Shown one piece after another: positions 24,201 to 32,456 of a stretch of DNA of 64,000 bases. The notes under the pieces are model-generated. The model saw only the letters and a program-made list of their open reading frames with translations. It had not been told where the DNA came from and ran no database searches. The position numbers and the translations under genes were made by a program. Source of the stretch: Anisodus tanguticus (lineage: Eukaryota > Streptophyta > Magnoliopsida > Solanales > Solanaceae); NCBI GenBank assembly GCA_034509755.1, contig CM067543.1:14570954-14634953 (forward strand), given 5' to 3'. Position 1 is the stretch's first letter; each line of letters opens with the position of its first letter.

Positions 24201-24510
24201 CACTCTATAAACTGAATTACTATTAGTATTATCTTAGAGGGAAGTATATCACAAGATGTTGATCCAATTAGCTAAATCAAGTGATCAATCGTCCACTAAG
24301 ATTCAAACTAGTGTAATGCAATGGGAATTTCAACTTTTGGACTGTCTTTCACTACTTCTGATCATCAATCTATATACCTCATTTTCTTAATTAAGCCTAA
24401 AATAAGTTAAGCATTATTACCGACTGTGTTTGATAGAGCCTGAATTTCTGCATAAACCCTTGTTGAATTGGTGACAGGTCTTGTTGTTGCTCCATATCAC
24501 AACCTGCCAT
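3050..24510 (-). CDS. SAC: SAC-domain phosphoinositide phosphatase, 13 exons, 3' end missing
   Basis: Members of this family remove phosphates from phosphoinositides; the plant SAC1-5 group is related to yeast/animal FIG4 and is linked to PtdIns(3,5)P2 turnover at the vacuole (family knowledge). Thirteen exons join in frame to 2117 nt, 705 codons plus two bases, with no stop. The catalytic CX5R motif lies in NCIDCLDRTN, with Cys at about residue 497 and Arg at 503. Other conserved blocks are YMIGRDKSRAYWRVLKIDR, FFFSYSYHVMRSLQKNMC, TLIARRSRHYAGTRYLKRGV and YGGSAAHNK. All twelve introns inside the model use GT-AG. Family members are usually 800-900 residues, so roughly 100-200 C-terminal residues are absent. 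No exon encoding them is visible between 1 and 3049. The introns, especially 5 and 9, are loaded with transposons, yet the reading frame is clean, so the gene is probably expressed. Which of SAC1-5 it matches best is undetermined. Confidence 0.93.
3369..3526 (-). mobile_element. Au-type SINE in SAC intron 12
   Basis: Read on the minus strand it runs from a tRNA-like part with GAGTTCAAGCC (box B-like) to the GGTGCACCGGGCTGCCC 3' end typical of Au SINEs. AGTAAATTAAGTA flanks it at 3356-3368 and 3527-3539, a perfect 13-bp target duplication. The extreme 5' end appears to lack about 15 bp. Naming the family is from memory. Confidence 0.88.
3673..3786 (-). CDS. SAC: SAC phosphatase exon 12
   Basis: 114 nt encoding FLGYFQPREGRPDIWELDSY QHYYVGRNGESYVGENG, between acceptor AACAG and donor GTATAA. 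FLGYFQP and WELDS are family-typical. Confidence 0.94.
3975..4096 (-). CDS. SAC: SAC phosphatase exon 11
   Basis: 122 nt encoding RRGQWEAAIQSQEFFRTLQR, YYSNAYMDAEKQNAINV, between acceptor TGTAG and donor GTAAGC. It marks the end of the SAC domain. Confidence 0.95.
4640..4931 (+). mobile_element. 3' tail of RTE-like LINE or TS-type SINE, in SAC intron 10
   Basis: 4790-4931 carries GGGTCTTTCGGAAACAACCT, the CTACCCTCTCCAGACCCC block and a (GTT)n end. The same tail ends the larger LINE copies near 9.6, 18.0 and 45.5 kb. The left end near 4640 is approximate. No tRNA-like head is visible, so LINE tail and SINE tail cannot be told apart. Confidence 0.75.
4721..4783 (+). mobile_element. Au SINE 3' fragment nested in the LINE/SINE tail
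   Basis: TCGGCCCTTCCCCGGACCCC through GTGCACCGGGCTGCCC and a T-run is the 3' third of an Au SINE. TTTGT occurs on both sides, a weak possible target duplication. Confidence 0.75.
5244..5625 (-). CDS. SAC: SAC phosphatase exon 10 (catalytic exon)
   Basis: 382 nt, the largest exon. After an acidic, variable linker (about residues 437-485) it carries GVLRTNCIDCLDRTNVAQYA, which contains the CX5R phosphatase signature, then GDTLAHQYGGSAAHNK. The Cys nucleophile and the Arg are both present. Acceptor GGCACAG, donor GTATGG. Phase restored to 0. Confidence 0.97.
5626..6981. other. SAC intron 9, left part
   Basis: No coding or repeat signature recognised on either strand. The open frame at 6089-6316 on the plus strand matches nothing I know. 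Confidence 0.4.
7277..7984 (-). pseudogene. copia gag, RT and RNase H remnants
   Basis: In minus order: a CCHC knuckle YCNKLGHIREVCYSLH (in 7682-7984), the RT piece MEQPPGLVAQGESSLVCRLR RALYGLKQSPRA (about 7603-7703), then the RNase H end VFHERTKHIEINCHFVREK (7277-7531). Protease and integrase are missing. A short tandem repeat at about 7573-7642 (GAGGAGATTRTTTCARACC) duplicates part of the RT. Confidence 0.8.
8449..8616. repeat. 84-bp tandem duplication inside the deleted copia
   Basis: Two near-identical copies with a period of 84 bp, both containing GATGGTATTTTGTGGGTAGG and ATCGGAATGATGGCACGACC. No function apparent. Confidence 0.9.
10044..12197 (-). pseudogene. LINE reverse transcriptase and C-terminal region
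   Basis: MFNVIFKTTRMPDEWRWSTM, NQFGFMSGHSTAEAIHLIRR and VFIDLEKAYDKVSREVLW (10899-11381) are RT motifs; the catalytic block reads CMLFADDIV with FADD at 10800-10811. The C-terminal part at 10044-10427 ends MTLDMGLWRTHIRVER. Frameshifts separate the pieces and a SINE interrupts at 11382. Confidence 0.85.
11382..11452 (+). mobile_element. 71-bp Au SINE fragment inside the LINE RT
   Basis: Matches the Au SINE 3' part (CTTGTGGTCCGG, CGCGCATAGCGGGAGCTTAG, GTGCACCGGACGGCCC, T-run). TTAAACAA flanks it at 11374-11381 and 11453-11460, so it inserted as a 5'-truncated copy rather than being cut down later. Confidence 0.82.
12205..12777 (-). pseudogene. LINE endonuclease (APE type)
   Basis: Contains KKRRINIACIQETKWEGPKA (the QETKW catalytic Glu), IISAYAPQGG, KLFVGGDFNG and later LEFAKAFGIVIVNSRF, the ordered motifs of an APE-like endonuclease that nicks the target DNA. 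A stop interrupts the N-terminal end near 12777 and the frame shifts after about 12210. Confidence 0.85.
13867..13995 (-). CDS. SAC: SAC phosphatase exon 9
   Basis: 129 nt encoding KATNVLLSLGKVATYALNLT, GFFYCQVTPALR and on to KWPTF, between acceptor TTCCAG and donor GTAAGT. Ends in phase 2; the 8.2-kb intron 9 follows. Confidence 0.93.
14087..14220 (-). CDS. SAC: SAC phosphatase exon 8
   Basis: 134 nt encoding TQEKKPRESILRAEFANAIE through LHWDLNKHSR, between acceptor TGACAG and donor GTATTT. FANAI and HWDLNKHSR are conserved in plant SAC proteins. Confidence 0.94.
14447..14544 (-). CDS. SAC: SAC phosphatase exon 7
   Basis: 98 nt encoding SKRDQTYEATRLHFENLAER and YGNPIIILDLIK, between acceptor ATTTAG and donor GTGAGG. 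Intron 6 is only 78 bp. Ends in phase 0. Confidence 0.94.
14623..14810 (-). CDS. SAC: SAC phosphatase exon 6
   Basis: 188 nt encoding YLKRGVNENGRVANDVETEQ through SRLNLKPDII, between acceptor TTCTAG and donor GTATGT. Includes ISSVVQNRGSIPVFWFQETS, a hallmark stretch of SAC phosphatases. Confidence 0.95.
16422..18017 (+). mobile_element. 5'-truncated RTE-like LINE nested in the L1
   Basis: Same family as the 9.6-13.6 kb element: begins in the RT (GTTGCAACAACTAT), contains AYIRAIKDMYDGAKTRVRTV, CMLFMDDIVLI and DKMREARLRWFGHVQKRGAN, ends TLDRRVWRTQIRVEG. The catalytic block is FMDD (16903-16914) where the sister copy has FADD. Ends with the shared tail and (TTG)n at 18000-18017. Stops at about 17066 and elsewhere. 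Confidence 0.87.
17765..17850. repeat. Pentanucleotide tract (ACTTT)n/(ACTTC)n
   Basis: A microsatellite-like run in the 3' UTR of the nested LINE, first mostly TTTAC units and then TTCAC units. Confidence 0.9.
18803..19147. other. SAC intron 5, part without recognised content
   Basis: About 345 bp between the L1 A-tail and the exon-5 duplication; no open frame or repeat recognised. Confidence 0.4.
19148..19330. repeat. 94-bp tandem duplication covering the exon 5 end and its splice donor
   Basis: Copy at about 19148-19236 and copy at about 19242-19330 share TTACATTCATCGTTACTATA, CAACTGTCTACCTGGTACC and AGCATAATGACGTGAACGTC. On the minus strand the second contains the true exon 5 end (19303) and donor GTAGAC; the first repeats 28 bases of the exon and the same donor inside intron 5. 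Both copies start at an AAC/AAT-rich microsatellite. Confidence 0.92.
19303..19379 (-). CDS. SAC: SAC phosphatase exon 5
   Basis: 77 nt encoding DTLSLCGRDFKLTLIARRSR then HYAGTR, between acceptor ATCCAG and donor GTAGAC. It is too short to show up as an open reading frame and was found by looking for the missing TLIARRSRH block. The final bases and the donor are repeated 94 bp downstream in intron 5. Confidence 0.93.
19380..20176. other. SAC intron 4
   Basis: 797 bp. The plus-strand open frame at 19650-19964 has no recognised similarity and is probably chance. No repeat identified. Confidence 0.45.
20177..20399 (-). CDS. SAC: SAC phosphatase exon 4
   Basis: 223 nt encoding RYRKLLCMVDLTKDFFFSYS through VYGFFKQ, between acceptor TATAG and donor GTGAAT. 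Contains the FVWNEYLTGGIRN block of the SAC domain. Intron 3 upstream is 2.2 kb. Confidence 0.95.
20400..22640. other. SAC intron 3
   Basis: 2.2 kb with no recognised gene. Short AG repeat near 20516-20530. 21539-22053 has weak inverted ends (TTTGTTTGGTT on the left, the reverse complement of ATTATTTGGTT on the right) that could be an old MITE. The 22153-22398 open frame is unrecognised. Confidence 0.4.
22641..22806 (-). CDS. SAC: SAC phosphatase exon 3
   Basis: 166 nt encoding GFIKFLGPYYMLLITKRRQ through YRSEKR. Acceptor GTTAG, donor GTTTGT. Only 82 bp of intron separate it from exon 2. Joined to exon 4, it restores an EKRYRKLLC block typical of the family. Confidence 0.94.
22889..23093 (-). 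CDS. SAC: SAC phosphatase exon 2
   Basis: 205 nt running from KFYMIGRDKSRAYWRVLKID to CYGIVG, between acceptor TCGCAG and donor GTATGT. It starts the conserved SAC N-terminal subdomain. Ends in phase 1. The 1.3-kb intron 1 upstream contains the 3' end of an L1-type LINE. Confidence 0.95.
23340..23834 (+). mobile_element. L1-type LINE 3' end in SAC intron 1
   Basis: Encodes CNRCYLCEDDLESVDHLFLH C, then IWKTIPLCIFWTLWLERNKA CFEG, the C-terminal cysteine/histidine region of plant L1 ORF2, followed by a stop near 23742, AATAAA-like signal and an A-tail at 23826-23834. A stop falls near the start of the fragment (about 23448). No clear target duplication. Confidence 0.83.
23835..24420. other. SAC intron 1, 5' part
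   Basis: Nothing recognised apart from AT-rich intron sequence. Confidence 0.4.
24421..24510 (-). CDS. SAC: SAC phosphatase exon 1 (start codon)
   Basis: Thirty codons starting MAGCDMEQQQDL and ending KFRLYQTQS, followed by the donor GTAATAA. The ATG at 24510 is the first in this frame with family-like sequence after it; a second in-frame ATG is codon 6. Phase 0 end. A TATATATAGG stretch lies only about 13 bases upstream of the ATG, too close for a TATA box; because it ends in AG it could be the acceptor of an intron in the 5' UTR (inference). Confidence 0.85.
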
Positions 24511-25313
24511 TTTGTAATTGAACCTATATATACAATCAATACCCACAATATATAATCAACTATTCCTGCATTCAAATCCAAATTATGGAGCAGAAAGCAA
24601 CAACACACTTTAGTTGCTCCAAATATAGCATCTTCTTCTCTACCAGCTCAGCAACAATAATAATAATAATACACCCTTTGACTTTAATCCCAAATTTAGG
24701 GAATGATCATGGATCAAAAAGGTCAAATCTTGATGAAATAAACATTGGAATATGGGAAATGTGGGATGTTTAAAGACCTATATCTGTCTTATATGTATGA
24801 TGGAGTTGCGTATTTTCTCTTTTTTTAAAAAAATTAAGAGTATAGAATAGATCTAGCAATGGCCAAATTGATGGACACCACAATTTTTTTAGCGTATCAC
24901 AATATTGTGGACTGTGAAAACCATATAAATATTGGAATATGTTTTATTTTATAAAATAATTGATTTTTCCCCTACTATTGTTGAAGGACAAGATAAACAT
25001 CCAAAGGATTAATTTCACTTGATGAAGTTAAAACAAAAAAGTACATAATCTAGCTAAAATATGTGCAATTATATTGCACCTTTAAGAATTATATATAAAA
25101 TCAACGTGATCAAAGGAAAAGGCATATTTTAAATATCTTTATAATCATGTGCATTTTTAAGACGTAATAGTATTTTGAAAAATAGCATCAATTACAAACT
25201 TTCAATCATTTCTTTTGAACCACTTGTTATAGAGGTTTTTTATTGTTAAAACTTCAACAATTATGGCTTTCCCAGTATATTTGTTAAATATACACAATAT
25301 ACATGTGTATATT
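24511..25313. promoter_or_regulatory. Presumed 5' UTR and promoter region of the SAC gene
   Basis: AT-rich, no open frame of note. Position upstream of the SAC start is the only reason for the label; no defined promoter element is secure. Confidence 0.35.
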
Positions 25314-25584
25314 GTGTATAGTGATCTCGGATTCTCCCTTGCAATTACCGTATATAGAGATATATTTAGGTAATATTTAGTCTCCTAGTTTAGGTAATAT
25401 TGTAATGTAATTAGTATTGTACACTTACCATAATAATTGTATTACCATAAATGTATAGTTAGTATTCAAGTAGAATAAGGTTTTAGGAGTAGAATATGAA
25501 TAGAATTCTCCTATTATGAAAATATGTAACTTGTATAAATAGTCTTTCAATTAATGAAAATAAGGAAGGGGATTATTTCTTTCA
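25314..25584 (+). repeat. Solo copia-type LTR
   Basis: Begins TGTGTATAGTGATCTCGG and ends AATGAAAATAAGG...TATTTCTTTCA. The last 40 bases closely follow the end of the LTRs of the copia at 26840-31792 (read on its minus strand: TTAATGAAAATAATGAAG... TTTTCTTTCA). Promoter-like TATAAATAG at about 25535. No internal region next to it; target duplication unclear. Confidence 0.6.
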
Positions 25585-26834
25585 ATATTAAACTAAAAAT
25601 TCATAAGTGTGATACAATCTTTCACAGTTATTCATAACTATTACAATCTTTATATGAGCACAAAAAAACTTTTTCAATCATATTGTCTTTCTCATTATCG
25701 AGTTAATTTGTAAACCAACATGCATAAATAATAAAATTTCATATTGAAAATGAATTACATTAACACATGAATATTAATCAAAGTGATCACAAAGGAAGAA
25801 CAAGATGTTTTATGATATTTAAATCCATCATAATCAAATAATGACTTAGAAACAATTTGTGTTGATTCAAGATTTTTCTTGATTAAAATACCAAATATTC
25901 GTAACTTTTCAAATATGACACATAACACTAAAGCTTTGTTTAAATAAGTGTGCAAATTCAGAATATTGTTAGAATTTAAAATCTATTAATGCCATCAAAT
26001 ATAAACATCATTAATTTCTTGCAAAATCTAACCAACTAAGACGACGCATTTTTCACACTGATTGAAAACAAAATTATTAAAATAACATATGTTCTACAAA
26101 CTAAACCCCCAAATACAAATTCCACATGCATCACTCAAATAATTCAGCCGCTTGGCAATTTCATTAGTTGTATCATGTATGTAGAGAAATAAGTATACAT
26201 TTATTTGAGTTCATTTTTAATACATATTACGTGCATGTACCGCCGAAAAATTTAGGAAAAGAACTTATTAAATGTCAAATTAATTTATCCTCGTGATCTG
26301 TATTAGATATTAGAATAAATAATATGAAAATTAATTTATAAATCAGGATATCACATCCAACGTCAAATGTTTCTAATGTTCAATTTAATAAGTGAAAATT
26401 GATCTTTTTGACATAACCTTGTATTATATGTGCCTTGGATGAGTTGAATTTCCAAATAGCCATATAATCCTATATTTCATGCACACAGATATCATAATGT
26501 TTTAATATAGCTAGCCATTTGTTCAAACCTCAGTCAAGATGTAATATTTTCTCTAAATACTTTTGTGTAATCAGAAAGGCATACTTATCCTTAAACAAAA
26601 AGGAGATGAAATGTTGACATTTTGTTTTACTTGATTATTAAGTATTCAGAATAGAATTCTTCTAAAATCAACTATATCTTCTAAAATCAATTATATAATT
26701 CTAATAACATTTAAAATACAGATTTTTTGTAGTTAATGATTTTAAAAAATCCTATTTCAGTTGGTTGTGATTATTTGACCACTTCTCATCATCATTTTCC
26801 CCTTCCTTTTTTTTTCATTCATTGTCTAATATCC
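25585..26834. other. AT-rich spacer
   Basis: No gene, repeat ends or RNA gene recognised. Confidence 0.4.
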
Positions 26835-26839
26835 GTATT

Positions 26840-27058
26840 TGAAAGAAAATAATACTCTTCATTATTTTCATTAATGAAAAGGTTCATATACATGATATAC
26901 AATATGTAATTATGAAAAATAAATCTACCTTTTCCTAATACAAGATTACTACCATAATTATACATGTACAAGAATTCTAATAATTATGGTAAGTAAATAT
27001 ACAAATTTACATGGGCCATATACAACCGATATACAAGACTGTCGTGTATAGTCTTTCA
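26840..27058 (-). repeat. 3' LTR of the copia
   Basis: 219 bp; same ends as the other LTR, 24 bp shorter. Confidence 0.93.
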
Positions 27059-28270
27059 CACCCCCGCAGTCATAGCGGGCGGTTGTCGTACGCTGAGACT
27101 GTACCTAAAATCTTCAAACAGAACTAAGGGAAGACCATTAGTAAAAATGTCAGTAATTTGGTACCGTGAAGGGACATGCAAGACATGTACTTGTCCACTA
27201 GCTACCTTTTCGCGAACAAAGTGAATATCCATCTCGATATGTTTAGTGCGTTGATGTTGGACCAGATTTCCAGAGAGATAGACCGCACTAACATTATCGC
27301 AGTAGACCAATGTAGCTTTCTGAATAGGAAAGTAAAGTTCTAATAAGAGATTACGCAGCCAACATGACTCAGACACTACATTGGCTACCCCTCGATACTC
27401 GGCCTCCGCACTGGATCGCGATAAAGTAGCCTGACGTTTAGCCGATCAAAAGACCAAGTTATCAACAAGAAACATACAATAACCAGATGTCGAACGTCTA
27501 GTATCTGGACATCCACCCCAATCAGCATATGTATAAGATACGAGAGTAGATACGGAGGATGGATATAAGTGCAAACCATAATCAATAGTGCCCTGAATGT
27601 AACACACAATGCGTTTAAGAGTATGCATGTGCTCGTCCATCGGATCATGCATAAATAAACACATCTGCTGCATTGCATAAGTAATATCGGGCCTCATGAA
27701 AGTAAGATACTGAAGAGCCCCTGTAAGACTGCGATAGTGGGAGGGATCCTCGTAAGGTGTGCTTAGCACTCAGCTTCGGTTTGGTATCAACCGGAGTAGG
27801 AGATGACTTACAGAATGACATGCCAGCCCGTTCAATAATCTCATCTGCATACTTCCTCTAGGATAGGAATAGACCACCTGCATGACGAGTTACAGTTATA
27901 CCCAAAAAATAACTCAACGCCCCCAAGTCTTTCATAGCAAATTCGGACCTGAGAAGAGGCATGATAAACTTGTGCAGTTTATCATAAGAGGCAGTCAATA
28001 TAATATCATTCACATATAACAGAATAATTGCCAGAGAAGTACTACGACGATAGATGAACAGAGAATGATCAGACATGCAGTGAGGAAACCCAATAGTAGA
28101 CACATAATCTGCAAATTATACCAAGCCCGATGGGCTTGTTTTAGTCCATACAAGGACTTTTTCAGCAAACAGACATGGTTAGGATGATCGGGGTCTCTGA
28201 AACCCAAGGACTGATGCATGTAAACTGTTTCTTTGAGATCACTATGTAAGAAAACATTTTTCACATCCAA
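27056..28270 (-). pseudogene. copia reverse transcriptase and RNase H
   Basis: MDVKNVFLHSDLKETVYMHQ and CLLKKSLYGLKQAHRAWYNL (28010-28270), then ILLYVNDIILTA and FAMKDLGALSYFLGITVTRH (27858-28103). The catalytic block is YVND instead of YVDD. RNase H pieces: YRSLTGALQYLTFMRPDITY (27446-27769) and ATLVYCDNVSAVYLSGNLVQ HQRTKHIEMDIHFVREK (27056-27376). At least three frame breaks. Confidence 0.88.
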
Positions 28271-28679
28271 CTGATGAATGGGTCATGATTTCGAGAGAGC
28301 CAGACTGAGAACAGTGCGAATAGTTGTCAGTTTGACCACTGGACTAAATGTCTCTCCACAATCCACGCCAACCTGTTGAGTTTTGTCATCATCTACAAAA
28401 CAGGCCTTATGCCTCTCAAAACATCCATCAATTTTTTCCTTATGAGTAAAAGTCTACATATAATGAATAACATTGACACTAGGCAGACGGGGCACTAACT
28501 CCCACGTCTTATTTTCAATAAGAGCATTATATTCATCATCCATGACCAGTTTTCAATTCGGATCGTGAAGGGCAGACACTGGGTTACGTGGTAGGGTGAT
28601 TTAGTGACATTAAAATTGAGATTAAAATATTGTTTTGGTTTAAAAATATCATGTTGGATACGAGTGACGGGCCCTTAAC

Positions 28680-28960
28680 TCAGAATAGAAGTGGGCTAGA
28701 GGTGGGTCGGTGTAGGGATGTCACGAGATTGGCCAGCAGACAGTGAGCCTGCTGGCTGACAGACTGGATTGAATGAGGACTGGGCCAAAGATGTTGAAAT
28801 TGGGCCACCATGTAGTGAGGCCTGCTAGCCGAGACACTGGACCCGGAGGGACATTTAATGGGCCTGCTGGCTGAGAAACATAATCTGGAGACTAATCAAT
28901 TGGGCCAGCATGTAGTGGGTCTGCTGGCCGATTTGGGTCGCGGGTTTGTTGGACTAAATG
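28680..28960 (-). repeat. GGCC/CTGCTGGC-type imperfect repeats in the copia linker
   Basis: Between integrase and RT, modules such as GGGCCAGCATGTAGTGGGTC and TGCTGGCTGA recur four times at irregular spacing of 40-90 bp. Confidence 0.7.
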
Positions 28961-29074
28961 GTGGACAACATATGGTGAGAGCCCATCATCCAAAAAAATT
29001 ATAAGAATTAGACACGAATTACACAATTTAGCAAACCAAAATTGGGTTTCATAATAAAATAACATGACGACTAA

Positions 29075-29877
29075 TTATGATTTTATTAGAGGATAAATCA
29101 AAATATTTGTAACCACGATGATTAGATGGATAACCCAAAAAGACACAAGCGGTAGATCGGGCTTGAAGTTTGTTAATTGTAGAGGATAGCACAAACACCC
29201 AAACACCCTAAGATGGGAATACGAAGGATCTTTATGATAAAGAATTTTTAGTGGAGATTGGTCTGCTAATCCTTTGCTAGGGAGTATGTTAAGAAAGTAA
29301 GTAGCCATTTGTAATGCATGATGCAAAAGGAAGGTGGTAATGAAGCATGGGATACTAAAGTCCGAACAATATTATTTATGGTATGAATTTTTCTTTCAGT
29401 TTTCCATTTTGTGAGGACGTATAAGGACAAGAAAATCGAAAAGATATGTCATTAGCGTTACAAAATTTCTGAAACGGTCTATTATCAAATTCCATTCCAT
29501 TATCACATTGAATGCTTTTAATTTTCCATTCAAATTGGGTACGGATGAATGCACTAAACGATAAAAATGTGGAAAAACTTGAAATTTTTAGACAACGGAA
29601 AAGTCCACAAAAAATTAGAATAATCATCCAAAAATAACACATAATAACGATGGCCCAAAGAGCTCAAAATGGGAGATGTCCACAAATTACTATGAATAAT
29701 ATCAAATGGCATCAAAGTACTAGAAGTAGATGCTACAAACGGTAATCTAGCATGTTTCCCAAGCGGACAAGAAGGACAAACATTAGTACTACGTGTAATA
29801 TTACAATCAATAAAATTATTATTTTTAAAAGAGGAAAAAACAGACACTCCCGAATGGCCCAAACACGCATGCCACAA
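29075..29877 (-). pseudogene. copia integrase
   Basis: GAG-pre-integrase MWHACLGHSGVSVFSSFKNN with CPSCPLGKHARLPF (29554-29877) supplies the HHCC zinc site. The core has FLDDYSNFLWTFPLSK and IKSIQCDNGMEFDN, then SCPYTSSQNGKLKEK, where the usual GKAER with the third catalytic residue is altered. LNILPSKGLADQSPLKILYH (29075-29326) is the usual C-terminal block. Frameshift near 29600. Confidence 0.86.
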
Positions 29878-30040
29878 GGAAGGTGCTAAAGCGGCAAACG
29901 TTGACGGTGTGGCTTGATTAGTGATAGTGGTGGTGGTGGTAGTGATATGATAGAGCTCACCCGACTATTACAACTTATTAGAGGTATTCCCTTTGTGAAA
30001 TCTTCACAAAAAATCCAAAAGAGTCAAAGTCAACAAAAAC

Positions 30041-31402
30041 TCAATTATTAGTTGTAAATTTTCGAACAGACACCAAATTTTTAATTAAGTGAGGAGAATG
30101 AATGACATGTTTCAAGGCAAAAGGCGGGTTCGGGGGAGATAAATTTATGTGACCATAACCACGAAATGGAATTGAATTACCATTACCAACAATTATGCCA
30201 CGATTTTTACTCAAATTGAAATAAAACGGGAGATTACCTGGTGTGGACGTCATATGAGAGGTAGCACCAATGTCCATGTACTAATTTGCATCCGGGGGAT
30301 TTAATCCAAGTGCATGCATTACTACCTCGATATCTGTGTGGGTCGGGACTACTACTGGGCCCACAGCAACGAAGGCCTGCTGAGGTTGAAGCCAAAGAAG
30401 GCCAGCCTGCTGCCATAGCCCAGTTGGTTGCTGCCTGTTTTGACCATTGAGCCTCTCCTGGCCGACGGCCCAAGCTGATGAAGGAACTAGGCAGGGGGCC
30501 GACATGGGCCACTGCCCAACGACCCAAGCCTGCCAAGGGTTCAGTGGCCCGGTCCCCTGCTGACCGCCACTGCCGCCGGTCCGTTCGTTATTGCCGTCGT
30601 GACCACCATCTTTGCCACCGCCACATCCACCACCGCGATTGTTTCCACGGTTTTGACCATTTTTGCCACCCCCGTTATTACGATTTTGATCATAATTTTT
30701 GGAGTATGATTGAAAGTCATTAGTTTCACGGGATGTGGCCACCATTATAGTAGAATTTGCTCTGTTAGCTGCCTTTTTAGCCAATTCTGCTTTTTCTAAG
30801 GTGAGCATGGAATGTGCCTGGTAGAACGGTGGGAGAGGATTGCTTTGACAAAGAAGAGTTCCAACACCATTATACGTCTCGGAGAGGCCTGCAACCATTT
30901 AAATAATGAGACGATCATTAGTGACGGGCGCGCCAACGTTTTTGAGTTGATGCGACAATTCTTTGAGCCGTTGACAATAGGTTGAGACGTTCGGAAAGTC
31001 CTCCCTATTAATGTGGGAGAATTCCTGCTCGAGGGTCACGACACGAGAATTTTTGTTGTCTTGGAAGATATCACGCAGCCTGTTCCAAGCATCCACTACC
31101 GTGGCGTTGGGCTCGATAATAGTCTGTAAGAGATCTGTAGAGATGGTGGAATAAATTCATTGGAGCACCGTAACATCAAGAGTTTTCCACAACTCTATTT
31201 CATCATCGATGGTAGGCACATTCTCCTTGCCTTTCTCCGGTGTGATGATGTGATGGAGGACCCTATTAGACTTTGTGTGAATTTTAAATAATTTTGCCCA
31301 CGTCGCGTATTGGACGTTTTCCATTTCTAGAACGATAGGGATGTTGTTCTTGATATTGGAGACTGCAAGGGCAGGATGAAATGTATTCTTTGAGGTAGAC
31401 AT
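30041..31402 (-). pseudogene. copia gag and protease
   Basis: gag starts MSTSKNTFHPALAVSNIKNN at 31402; continues through WNRLRDIFQDNKNSRVVTLE and YCQRLKELSHQLKNVG (30899-31096), which is UBN2-type gag, then a Gly/Asn/Arg-rich and Trp/Gln-rich linker (30281-30898). No CCHC knuckle is seen. The protease block reads MDIGATSHMTST at about 30240-30277, where copia normally has D-S/T-G, so the active-site Ser/Thr is replaced by Ile. Stops occur at about 31157, 30898 and 30281. Confidence 0.85.
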
Positions 31403-31549
31403 AATGAAAGAACAAGAGGATAATTAGGGATTCGAAAAAAAATGTGAAGGGATGAGTGGTCGGCCGGTGGCCGAGGTTCGGAAGCCAAGAGGGCGGTGGA
31501 AGAGAGGATATTTTGAGAAGGAAAATTTTCCCCTATACTGCTGATACCA

Positions 31550-31792
31550 TGAAAGAGAATAATCCACTTGATTATTTTCATTAATGAAAAGATTTATATA
31601 CATGATATACAATATGTAATTATGGAAAATAAATCTACCTTTTCCTTATACAAGACTACTACATTTTTCTAATACAAGATTACTACCATAATTATACATG
31701 TACAAGAATTTTAATAATTATGATAAGTAAATATACAAATTTACATGGGCCATATACGGCCGATATAAAGGACTATCATGTATAGTCTTTCA
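31550..31792 (-). repeat. 5' LTR of the copia
   Basis: 243 bp. Contains a local duplication of AATACAAGATTACTAC-like sequence (about 31655-31690) that explains the 24-bp length difference from the 3' LTR. Confidence 0.93.
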
Positions 31793-31797
31793 GTATT

Positions 31798-32456
31798 GAA
31801 GCTCCGGACAAATTTTAATTCGTGTCTGCATAAAGTTCATTTAAGGGGAAAATGTTTCCTGATATGATTTTTTCATGCACAAAGTTTAAACCAGAGATTT
31901 ATCATTAAGGATGAAATTTTTTATCTATCCCACTATAAATCTTTGCTAGTCCTTTCTCTCTCTTCTTTGTTGGTGCACCATCTGAAGAGTAGTTTATTTT
32001 TATCTTTAAATTACTTACTGAATTCACATTTATGTCACATAATTTTTTTTGAAAAAAAAAACACTTTCTATTAGTAATTTCTCCATTTTAAAAGCGGACC
32101 AAGAGAAGAGATGTTAACCACAACAACACTACATGGAACTCAAACTACCAAATCTTTCAACCTTCCTATTTTATTAATGATATTTGCTATTCTAATTTAG
32201 TAGTTGTCACTTGTCAATGGGAAGACTTGAGTCCACGACTAATCAATAATTCATAACTCTTTTTGTGGTTCCTTGACAGTTCACATTTTGTTTGGTTCAA
32301 GTCTTCAAGTACTTGTGTTTACCTTAACGATTCAAATTAATATTTTTCAACAACATTGATAGTACATAAAGTAAATATCGATTAAGTATCAATAACAGTT
32401 AAACGCTTTAATCATATAACCGAAAGTCATTTTAAAACCATTGCCTTTGAAACTTA
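31798..32456. other. AT-rich spacer
   Basis: Nothing recognised; A-run near 32050. Confidence 0.4.

Larger units (their letters stand above)
26840..31792 (-). mobile_element. Full-length but decayed Ty1/copia retrotransposon
   Basis: LTRs at 26840-27058 and 31550-31792 start TGAAAG and end CTTTCA. GTATT occurs at 26835-26839 and 31793-31797 (5-bp TSD). On the minus strand TGGTATCAGC follows the 5' LTR, an initiator tRNA-Met primer site, and GCGGGGGTG precedes the 3' LTR. Total 4.95 kb with gag, protease, integrase, RT and RNase H in copia order. Confidence 0.95.

Noticed and set aside
24515..24535. TATA box of the SAC gene (TATATATA)
   Set aside because: Only about 13 bases from the start codon, too close; more likely 5' UTR or an intron acceptor.
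30478..30723. Plus-strand open frame rich in His/Arg
   Set aside because: Antisense of the copia gag Gly/Asn-rich linker.
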